Source: DATGIQ01 sp035295665
Lineage (GTDB): Bacteria > Planctomycetota > Planctomycetia > Gemmatales > Gemmataceae
DNA: 5,173 bases
Direction of reading: 5' to 3'
NCBI GenBank assembly: GCA_035295665.1
Contig: DATGIQ010000502.1
Span: 1 to 5,173 of the forward strand
Positions 1 to 4,864 of the stretch are shown in pieces. The position numbers were made by a program, and so were the translations under genes. The notes beneath the pieces are model-generated. The model saw nothing but the letters and a program-made list of their open reading frames with translations, was not told where the DNA came from and did not search any database. Within the stretch, counting starts at the first letter, position 1. Every line of letters begins with the position of its first letter.

Positions 1-549
1 ATTCGGCAAGGGATTACCCGCGCCCTGGCTGACCATGCTCGGACGGTACGAGTTCCATGCCATCAGGTCGGGATGCTGGCAGCTATCGAGCGCGTCCGCG
101 GTGAGTTGACCGTCAAGCTCGGCCGCGAACCAACCGTCGAGGAGATCGCCGCGATTTTGGGGGTCACGCCAGAGGAAACGCGCTCTTTGCGGATCGTCGG
201 TCGACATCCCGTGAGCTTGCATGAGCCCCTGGGTGGAGACGGCGAGCGGGCCCTGGAGGATTTCCTGAGCGATGCCGATGCCGCCAGCCACCCCGGCCGT
301 GCCGTGGATCAGCATCTTCTGAAAGAACGGCTCGGTGAGGTACTTCGTTCTCTGACGCCGCGGGAACGGGAGGTAATTGAGCTACGTTTTGGCCTGCGTG
401 ACGGCCATCCGCGCACGCTGGATGAGGTGGCCCGCACCTACGGAATCACCCGGGAACGGATCCGTCAGATCGAGGCTCGGGGCCTGCTGAAGCTCCGGCA
501 ACCCAACCGCAGCCGTCGCCTGGTCGAGTTTGCCGAAGCGCAGCCTTGA
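1..549 (+). CDS. RNA polymerase sigma-70 factor, RpoD/SigA-like, C-terminal part (5' end outside window)
   Basis: This protein directs RNA polymerase to promoters by reading the -10 and -35 boxes. The reading frame is open from base 1, so the ATG at 73 is internal: the 24 codons before it already read as the end of region 2.4 and start of region 3 (IRQGITRALADHARTVRVP, the counterpart of the WIRQAITRxIADQARTIRIP block of primary sigma factors). In the 182 visible residues, region 3 covers about 12-80 and includes the typical LGREPTVEEIA helix. An acidic linker follows (ALEDFLSDADA). Region 4 covers about 111-172, with LTPREREVIELRFGL and the -35 recognition helix TRERIRQIEARGLLKLR. It ends with TGA at 547-549. 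One small oddity is Cys in VPCHQ, where most relatives have Val. The intact regions 3 and 4 exclude an ECF sigma factor. Whether it is the primary sigma or a group 2 paralogue cannot be decided without the N-terminus. Confidence 0.95.
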   Translation: MRQGITRALADHARTVRVPCHQVGMLAAIERVRGELTVKLGREPTVEEIAAILGVTPEETRSLRIVGRHPVSLHEPLGGDGERALEDFLSDADAASHPGRAVDQHLLKERLGEVLRSLTPREREVIELRFGLRDGHPRTLDEVARTYGITRERIRQIEARGLLKLRQPNRSRRLVEFAEAQP

Positions 550-588
550 TTGTCCATCCGGCTGCCATTGCATAAGACCATCACCGAC

Positions 589-616
589 TTGCCATTCCAA
601 GCTTTTTTGCTGGCAT
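589..616 (+). promoter_or_regulatory. Possible sigma-70 promoter upstream of the ROK kinase
   Basis: TTGCCA at 589-594 matches the -35 consensus at 5 of 6 bases. After a 16 bp spacer, TGGCAT at 611-616 matches the -10 consensus at only 3 of 6, but it is preceded by TGC, an extended -10 motif. The start codon lies 30 bp further on. The T-run plus GCTGGCAT resembles the element before the next gene (1638-1650). It is seen by eye only, and the -10 box is weak. Confidence 0.3.
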
Positions 617-646
617 TCTGCGCGCTGCTGCGGTAAACCATTGTTC

Positions 647-1630
647 ATGAAGAACGCTGCGAGCTTTATCGGATTGGACGTCGGCGGCACCTCCATGAAA
701 GCGGGGGTAGTCACCGACGAAGGCCAAACACTGAGCGCGGTTTCCCTGCCGACGGAGGCCGGACGGGGCCAGGCGTTTGGCTTGGAGCGGATGTGTGAGA
801 CGATTCGCTTGGCCATCTCCGAGGCAGGACTTCGGACCGATCAAATTGCCGCCATCGGCGTAGCCACCCCGGGGACGATGGATATCCCGGCCGGATTGAT
901 TCTCGATCCTCCCAACTTGCACCCTTGGCAGAATGTGCCGGTGCGGCAGTATGTCCAGGATGCCTTCCAAACGCCGACCGCATTTCAAAACGATGCCAAT
1001 GCCGCGGCCTTCGGCGAGTACTGGATCGGAGCTGGTAAGGATGCGCACAGCATGGTCCTGTACACGCTTGGCACCGGCGTGGGCGGCGGGATCATCATCG
1101 GCGACCTGGTGGTGGAAGGGGAGCACAGTCACGGTGCCGAGCTGGGACACATGAAGATCGAAATCACGAACCCGCGGCAGTGCGGCTGCGGCCGCTGGGG
1201 ATGCCTGGAAGCATACGCCAGTGCCACCGCCGTCGTGAAGCGGGCTCGGGAAGCCTTGGCTCGGGATGGCGAGAATTCGACGCTGGGGCCGCTCTTGGGA
1301 AAGGAAGCGGAACTCACGGCAAAAGCGATCTTCGCCGCCGCCGCCGCAGGGGATCGGTTGGCGCAGCAGATTGTTGGGGAAACCGCCTTTTACCTGGCGG
1401 TGGGGGCGACCAATTTGATGCACACCATTGATCCGGACATGGTAGTTTTTGGCGGCGGCATGATCGCGGCCGGCGAATCGTTCCTGCAACAGATACGCCA
1501 GCACGTCCACCAGCTTGCCTTCCCGGTGCCGGCCGAGCGGACGCAGATTCGCTACGCCCAATTGGGCAGCGATGCAGGTTTCATCGGGGCCGCGGGGTGT
1601 GCCCGACAATTGTTGCGGGCCATTCGCTAA
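647..1630 (+). CDS. ROK family sugar kinase, probable glucokinase
   Basis: This is a cytoplasmic ATP-dependent sugar kinase of the ROK family, most likely phosphorylating glucose or a related hexose to feed glycolysis. The 327-residue length is normal for the family. Visible motifs are the N-terminal phosphate loop GLDVGGTSMKAGVV (9-22), ATPGTMD (73-79), NDANAAAFGEYW with the catalytic base Asp116, the second phosphate loop TLGTGVGGG (140-148), GAELGHM with Glu165 and His168, the zinc motif CGCGRWGCLE (Cys179, Cys181, Cys186, Glu188), and the adenosine loop VVFGGGM (266-272). There is no N-terminal DNA-binding domain, so it is a kinase and not a NagC/XylR-type repressor. An in-frame ATG exists at 530 inside the sigma gene, but the 39 extra residues have no family character. 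The ATG at 647 puts the phosphate loop next to the N-terminus, as expected. No good Shine-Dalgarno precedes it. The exact sugar cannot be read from the sequence; N-acetylmannosamine or fructose kinases share these motifs. Confidence 0.93.
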   Translation: MKNAASFIGLDVGGTSMKAGVVTDEGQTLSAVSLPTEAGRGQAFGLERMCETIRLAISEAGLRTDQIAAIGVATPGTMDIPAGLILDPPNLHPWQNVPVRQYVQDAFQTPTAFQNDANAAAFGEYWIGAGKDAHSMVLYTLGTGVGGGIIIGDLVVEGEHSHGAELGHMKIEITNPRQCGCGRWGCLEAYASATAVVKRAREALARDGENSTLGPLLGKEAELTAKAIFAAAAAGDRLAQQIVGETAFYLAVGATNLMHTIDPDMVVFGGGMIAAGESFLQQIRQHVHQLAFPVPAERTQIRYAQLGSDAGFIGAAGCARQLLRAIR

Positions 1631-1648
1631 GGGGCCATTTTTGCTAAG
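1617..1648. repeat. Imperfect tandem duplication across the kinase stop codon
   Basis: Two adjacent copies are visible: GGGCCATTCGCTAAG at 1617-1631 and GGGCCATTTTTGCTAAG at 1632-1648. They differ only where the first has C and the second TTT between GGGCCATT and GCTAAG. The TAA in the first copy is the stop codon of the kinase. The second copy supplies the T-run and the -10-like TAAGAT before the next gene. Confidence 0.75.
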
Positions 1649-1650
1649 AT
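1638..1650 (+). promoter_or_regulatory. Possible extended -10 promoter element before the charged-protein gene
   Basis: TTTTT is followed by GCTAAGAT. TAAGAT at 1645-1650 matches TATAAT at 4 of 6 bases and has a TGC extended -10 directly in front. A -35 box is not convincing: TTCGCT at 1623-1628 has a 16 bp spacer but a poor match. Extended -10 promoters can work with a weak -35. The start codon at 1702 would leave a leader of roughly 45 bases. Confidence 0.3.
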
Positions 1651-1701
1651 AGCGAGTGCACCGCAGAGGGAGCATCAACCTGGAAACTGTGAACCAATGC
1701 C

Positions 1702-2382
1702 ATGACTGACCCGGACCGTAGTCGTCAACGCGAACATTGGCAAGCCATCGCCGAACAGCTCGGACTTGCGCCGGACCCAAGCCAGCCCTGCGCCGCACCT
1801 GCCGAATCCGACTTGCGATCGCAGATGCCCGAAGAAGAGCCGGTCGCCGAAGTGTCCGCGCCGGCGGTTGAGCGCGAACCCCCCTCGGAACCACCGCCGC
1901 CCCGCCGTGGCCGCCGCGGTCGGTCGGATCCAGCGGAGAAGCAACCCGTGTCGCGGGAAAGACCGAATTCGATGGCACGCGCGGAGGTTGCGGCGCGCGA
2001 GTCGGCTGCCACGACAGGCCAATCCGAGGAAGAAGGGACCCGACGCGGCAGAAAACGCCGCTCCGGAAGATCGGCCGCTCCAGCCGAGAACCGGCCGCGT
2101 GCCTCCGAGGCCGCCGCGGAGATCAGCGACGAGGCGGAGGCCCCGAACGAGCCGGCCGCTCATCCCAAGCGCCGTGGCCGAGGCCGAAACCGTTCGAAAA
2201 AGGCCGAAACCGAAAAGCCTCGCCCGGTGCGGGGGGAGAACAAGGAGCCGGCCGCCGAGTCCGTCGCACCGCCGGGCGCGGAAAAGGAAGACGAAGAACT
2301 GGATGACGTGCGCAGCCTGTCCAATTGGAATGTGCCTTCCTGGAACGAACTGATTGCTTCGCTGTATCGCCCCGAACGCTGA
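1702..2382 (+). CDS. Highly charged, probably disordered protein with RRGR basic repeats; function unknown
   Basis: I do not recognise a named family. The 226 residues are rich in Arg, Glu, Pro and Ala, with almost no hydrophobic stretches between about 25 and 195, so most of the chain should be unstructured. Two ends look ordered: EHWQAIAEQLGL (11-22), an amphipathic helix, and LSNWNVPSWNELIASLYRPER at the C-terminus, with Trp209 and Trp214. Three basic motifs stand between acidic stretches: RRGRRGRS (68-75), RRGRKRRS (114-121) and RRGRGRNRS (157-165). Such RGR/RRxR patches commonly bind RNA, DNA or ribosomes, so nucleic-acid binding is a reasonable guess but only a guess. It has no signal peptide or membrane segment. 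An in-frame TGA at 1690-1692 makes ATG 1702 the first possible ATG start; the purine run AGAGGGAG at 1665-1672 is too far away to serve as its ribosome site. The gene is probably co-transcribed with the acetyltransferase 35 bp downstream. Confidence 0.8.
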   Translation: MTDPDRSRQREHWQAIAEQLGLAPDPSQPCAAPAESDLRSQMPEEEPVAEVSAPAVEREPPSEPPPPRRGRRGRSDPAEKQPVSRERPNSMARAEVAARESAATTGQSEEEGTRRGRKRRSGRSAAPAENRPRASEAAAEISDEAEAPNEPAAHPKRRGRGRNRSKKAETEKPRPVRGENKEPAAESVAPPGAEKEDEELDDVRSLSNWNVPSWNELIASLYRPER

Positions 2383-2402
2383 GGGGAGAAAGGTTCAAGG
2401 CC

Positions 2403-2406
2403 GGAG
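2403..2406 (+). promoter_or_regulatory. Shine-Dalgarno GGAG for the GNAT gene
   Basis: GGAG lies 11 bases before the ATG at 2418. It supports that start over the in-frame ATG at 2325, which lies inside the upstream gene and adds 31 residues without family character. Confidence 0.5.
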
Positions 2407-2417
2407 AAACGACTGCC

Positions 2418-2867
2418 ATGGCCGATGCGATCATTGAGCGAGTCGGTGAAGATGAATTGTCGACCATTGCCGATCTCTACAACCAGATCTTTCGGCCGCC
2501 CCGCGATATTGACTCGTTCCACCGCCGGTTTCGTGGACGGTATAACGTCCTGCAACTCGTCGCCCGGATTGGCGATCACAACGTCGGCTTTTTCATCGGT
2601 TTCGAGCTGAAGCCGAGCGTGTTCTTCGCTTGGTTTTACGGCGTCTTGCCCGACTTCCGCCGTCAGGGCATCGCTTCGCAGCTGATGGAAGCCGTCCATA
2701 GCTGGGCCCAGCAAAACGAATACGAATCCATTCGCTTCGAGTGCCACAATCAGCACCGCGCGATGCTCCATTTGGCCATCGCGCTTCAGTATGACATCGT
2801 CGGTATGCGCTGGGATCCCGATCGCGGAGACAATTTGGTGATCTTTGAGAAGGTGCTGAGCGGCTAA
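2418..2867 (+). CDS. GNAT family N-acetyltransferase
   Basis: This is a small acetyl-CoA-dependent acetyltransferase that transfers an acetyl group to an amine; the substrate is not readable from the sequence. The 149-residue length is typical for a single GNAT domain. The N-terminal helices (about 12-40) include LSTIADLYNQIF. The strand VGFFIGFEL (56-64) leads into motif A, FYGVLPDFRRQGIASQLMEA (73-92), where RRQGIA is the R/QxxGxG/A pyrophosphate-binding loop for CoA, with Ala in the last position. Motif B follows as IRFECHNQHRAMLHLAIALQYDIVGMRW (105-132), with the Asn/Met/Leu helix seen in protein- and small-molecule-acetylating members. The C-terminal strand NLVIFEKVL (139-147) closes the fold. 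It lies 35 bp after the charged-protein gene and converges with trpG. Whether the basic protein next door is its substrate is open; the proximity only makes it worth asking. Confidence 0.88.
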   Translation: MADAIIERVGEDELSTIADLYNQIFRPPRDIDSFHRRFRGRYNVLQLVARIGDHNVGFFIGFELKPSVFFAWFYGVLPDFRRQGIASQLMEAVHSWAQQNEYESIRFECHNQHRAMLHLAIALQYDIVGMRWDPDRGDNLVIFEKVLSG

Positions 2868-2894
2868 CCGAGTGCCGCGCCTCCCGTTTTGCCA

Positions 2895-3470
2895 TTACGG
2901 CAAGGTGATAAAATTCTGCAGGAGCTGCGGCCCTTCTGCCGTCAGAAAACTCTCCGGATGGAACTGGACGCCGTGGAGCGGCCAGGCGCGGTGTCGAACG
3001 CCCATGACCTCATTCTCTTCGGTCCAGGCGCTGACCACAAAATCGGGATGCGTGAAGGATTCCCGCCCAATGACTAGGCTGTGATAGCGCGTGGCCTCAA
3101 ACGGGTTCGATAAACCGCGAAAGACGCCCTGGCCATCGTGATGGATCCACGACGTTTTTCCATGCATGATTCGGTAATTCCGCTGGATCTGGCCCCCAAA
3201 AACTTGGCCGATGCACTGATGGCCAAGGCACACGCCCAGAATCGGTACGGCAGGACCGTAGCGCTCAATCACCTGGTTGGAGATTCCTGCCTCGCGCGGG
3301 GTACACGGTCCGGGCGAAATGATAATGTGCGTTGGTTTCAACTCCTCGATTTGCGGGAGCGTGATCTTGTCGTTGCGGTAGACTTGGACATCGATGTTGG
3401 GGTCCAGCTCGCCTAGCCGTTGCACGAGGTTGTAGGTGAAGGAATCGTAGTTGTCGATGAGCAGAATCAT
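2895..3470 (-). CDS. trpG: Anthranilate/aminodeoxychorismate synthase component II (glutamine amidotransferase)
   Basis: This class I glutamine amidotransferase releases ammonia from glutamine and passes it to a TrpE or PabB partner, which aminates chorismate to anthranilate (tryptophan) or 4-amino-4-deoxychorismate (folate). The 191 residues are full length for a free-standing subunit. Family signatures are MILLIDNYDSFTYNLVQ (1-17), the oxyanion region ISPGPCTPREAG (51-62), the nucleophile elbow GVCLGHQ with Cys81, the interaction region RYHSLVI (128-134), and GVQFHPES with His171 and Glu173 completing the triad. All catalytic residues are present. It is the last gene of the - strand run, 42 bp after the 91-residue protein. 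No trpE, pabB, trpD or trpC is in the window, so it probably serves both pathways, as amphibolic TrpG/PabA proteins do elsewhere; that is inference. The upstream bases lack a clear Shine-Dalgarno, but the start is fixed by the conserved N-terminus. Confidence 0.95.
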   Translation of the reverse strand: MILLIDNYDSFTYNLVQRLGELDPNIDVQVYRNDKITLPQIEELKPTHIIISPGPCTPREAGISNQVIERYGPAVPILGVCLGHQCIGQVFGGQIQRNYRIMHGKTSWIHHDGQGVFRGLSNPFEATRYHSLVIGRESFTHPDFVVSAWTEENEVMGVRHRAWPLHGVQFHPESFLTAEGPQLLQNFITLP

Positions 3471-3512
3471 ATTGTTGGTCCGCGACCATCCGTGTGCGGC
3501 AGAGGCCCCGAA

Positions 3513-3788
3513 CTAGCCTTGCTTCTCCGGAATGGGCTGGGCGCTGTTGACCTTGGGATCAAACTTGCTCTTTGCTTCATTGGCATCGAGCTTGGTCAGG
3601 TAGTCCGTCGAAATATCGTACCAGCCGCCGTCCTGAAAGTCGATCACGGCCTTGTTATTATGGTTCACGGTGACGACGCGCCCGACAATTCCGGCAAACC
3701 GCTTTAGCTCGGGACGCTCGGGATTAACCGTTACAAATTGATCCGTCCATTCGCGTTGGAGTGCGTCGTGGACCGGCTGTGGATTCAT
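3513..3788 (-). CDS. Small conserved-looking protein of unknown function, probable SH3-like beta barrel
   Basis: I cannot assign a family name. The 91 residues divide into a short N-terminal helix (HDALQREWTDQFV, 7-19), a beta-rich core, and a charged, Pro-containing tail (68-91) that is probably flexible. The core holds alternating hydrophobic strands with a Gly turn: FAGIVGRVVTVNHNNKAVID (31-50), then FQDGGWYDISTDYLTKL (51-67). The pattern GxVGxVxxV, then AxVDFxDGGWYDI, resembles small SH3/KOW-like barrels that bind nucleic acid or protein partners, but this is pattern reading only. It has no signal peptide, membrane segment, cysteines or catalytic motif. A strong Shine-Dalgarno (revcomp of 3796-3804) supports the start, and the ordered sequence character argues that it is a real gene. 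It sits between the isomerase-like gene and trpG on the same strand, so it may be co-transcribed with them. Confidence 0.83.
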   Translation of the reverse strand: MNPQPVHDALQREWTDQFVTVNPERPELKRFAGIVGRVVTVNHNNKAVIDFQDGGWYDISTDYLTKLDANEAKSKFDPKVNSAQPIPEKQG

Positions 3789-3795
3789 GTTGGAT

Positions 3796-3804
3796 CTCTC
3801 CCTT
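3796..3804 (-). promoter_or_regulatory. Shine-Dalgarno AAGGGAGAG for the 91-residue protein
   Basis: On the - strand, AAGGGAGAG ends 7 bases before the ATG at 3788. This is a good ribosome site, and it fixes the start of a gene that otherwise lacks a recognisable family N-terminus. Confidence 0.65.
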
Positions 3805-3849
3805 CGGACTTCAGGTATTCTCGGGACGCGAGGGTCGAACGGCCAGGCT

Positions 3850-4848
3850 TCAGCCGGATTCGCCCAACGCCTGTCCGACGCCGGGAGCCGGCTCGAAATC
3901 GAGCCGCTTGACGAATTTGCAAGCCTCCTCGGCTCCCTGCTCGCGGTTCATACTGCAGTCTTTCCACTCGACAGATAACGGCCCTTGATAATTGGCGGCG
4001 TGCAGCGCTCGGATCAGTCCTTCCCAGTCGATGCCGCCTCGGCCGGGGGCCCGAAAATCCCAACCGCGCCGGGCATCGCCATGTGGCAAATAGGAGTTCA
4101 GGAGGCCGCTGCGGCCATTTAACGTGAGCGCAGCATCCTTGACATGCACATGGTAAATGCGTTCCGGAAACCGGCGTATAAACTCCACCGGATCCACGCC
4201 TTGCCAAAGAAAATGGCTCGGATCGAGCGTGAAACCAAACTCCTCCCGGCCATCGAGCGCATCCAGGGACATCTCAGCGGTGTACAAATCGAATGCCATC
4301 TGCCCAGGATGAATCTCGGCGGCAAACCGGACACCACACTCGCGACACACATCCAAGATGGGATGCCATTGAGCGGCGAACTCCTGATACCCGTCTGCGA
4401 TCACGGAAGCCGTTGGTCTAGGATAGCCGGCGACATAGGACCACAAGGGCGAACCCGTGAAGCCGCTCACCACCGTGACTCCCAATTCTTGCGCAGCCCG
4501 GACCGTGGCCATCACCTCTTCGACAGCCCGTTGGCGAACACCGCTCGGGTCGCCATCGCCCCAAACGTAGTCTGGTAGCAATTGCTGATGCCGGCCGTCA
4601 ACGCGGTCACACACCGCCTGGCCCACTTGATGGCAGCTCAGAACTGGCAAGCTGAGGTCGGCCCGGGTGAGTAAGTCGAGTTTTTGTTGGCAATATCCCT
4701 GCTCGCTGACGGCGCGCTGCACCTCGAAATGGTCGCCCCAGCATGCCAATTCCAAACCTTGATATCCCCACTCGCCCGCTTGCCGGACCAGCTCTTCCAG
4801 TGGAAGATCCGTCCATTGCTGGCTGAACAGGATCACGGGGCGGGCCAT
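3850..4848 (-). CDS. Sugar phosphate isomerase/epimerase family protein (xylose isomerase-like TIM barrel)
   Basis: This 332-residue protein belongs to the AP-endonuclease-2/xylose-isomerase-like TIM-barrel superfamily, whose members isomerise, epimerise or dehydrate sugars and polyols using a divalent metal. Barrel strands with candidate metal ligands can be followed: LELACWG (32-38), LPVLSCH (67-73), VTVVSGF (124-130), FAAEIHP with Glu178, FTLDPSHF with Asp209 and His212, IYHVHVKDA with His233 and His235, and PLSVEWKD with Glu294. The line-up of Glu, Asp/His, His and Glu fits an intact metal site. The chain is somewhat longer than the common 270-300 residues because of a loop at about 240-272 (NGRSGLLNSYLPHGDARRGW) before GGIDWEGL. 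It has no signal peptide or Tat motif, so it should be cytoplasmic. The frame runs open upstream to 5106, but those 86 Arg/Pro-rich residues overlap the preceding gene; a strong GGAGG 8 bases before ATG 4848 and the barrel N-terminus set the start. The substrate is unknown. Confidence 0.92.
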   Translation of the reverse strand: MARPVILFSQQWTDLPLEELVRQAGEWGYQGLELACWGDHFEVQRAVSEQGYCQQKLDLLTRADLSLPVLSCHQVGQAVCDRVDGRHQQLLPDYVWGDGDPSGVRQRAVEEVMATVRAAQELGVTVVSGFTGSPLWSYVAGYPRPTASVIADGYQEFAAQWHPILDVCRECGVRFAAEIHPGQMAFDLYTAEMSLDALDGREEFGFTLDPSHFLWQGVDPVEFIRRFPERIYHVHVKDAALTLNGRSGLLNSYLPHGDARRGWDFRAPGRGGIDWEGLIRALHAANYQGPLSVEWKDCSMNREQGAEEACKFVKRLDFEPAPGVGQALGESG

Positions 4849-4856
4849 CTGCGTTT

Positions 4857-4861
4857 CCTCC
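4857..4861 (-). promoter_or_regulatory. Shine-Dalgarno GGAGG for the isomerase-like gene
   Basis: On the - strand GGAGG lies 8 bases before the ATG at 4848 and starts 3 bases after the stop codon of the upstream gene. It decides the start and suggests coupled translation of the two genes. Confidence 0.75.
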
Positions 4862-4864
4862 GGC

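Noticed and set aside
540..565. Inverted repeat GCAGCC / GGCTGC with a 14-base loop at the end of the sigma gene, as a terminator
   Set aside because: The stem is only 6 bp, the loop is long and no T-run follows; it could arise by chance in GC-rich sequence.
530..646. Start of the ROK kinase at ATG 530
   Set aside because: It would overlap the sigma gene and add 39 residues with Cys-rich, non-family sequence before the phosphate loop that normally sits at the N-terminus.
581..1978. A 465-codon open frame on the - strand opposite the ROK kinase gene
   Set aside because: The + strand carries every ROK motif intact. The antisense frame is rich in Arg, His, Gly and Pro with no domain character and spans two + strand genes, as expected for a shadow frame in GC-rich DNA.
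2160..2771. 203-codon - strand frame opposite the charged protein and GNAT genes
   Set aside because: It spans two well-supported + strand genes and their gap, and its sequence has no domain character; the GNAT motifs on the + strand are intact.
3789..3849. Promoter in the 61 bp gap before the 91-residue protein gene
   Set aside because: TTCGAC and a weak TACCT-like box can be found on the - strand, but both boxes match poorly and the spacing is not better than chance.
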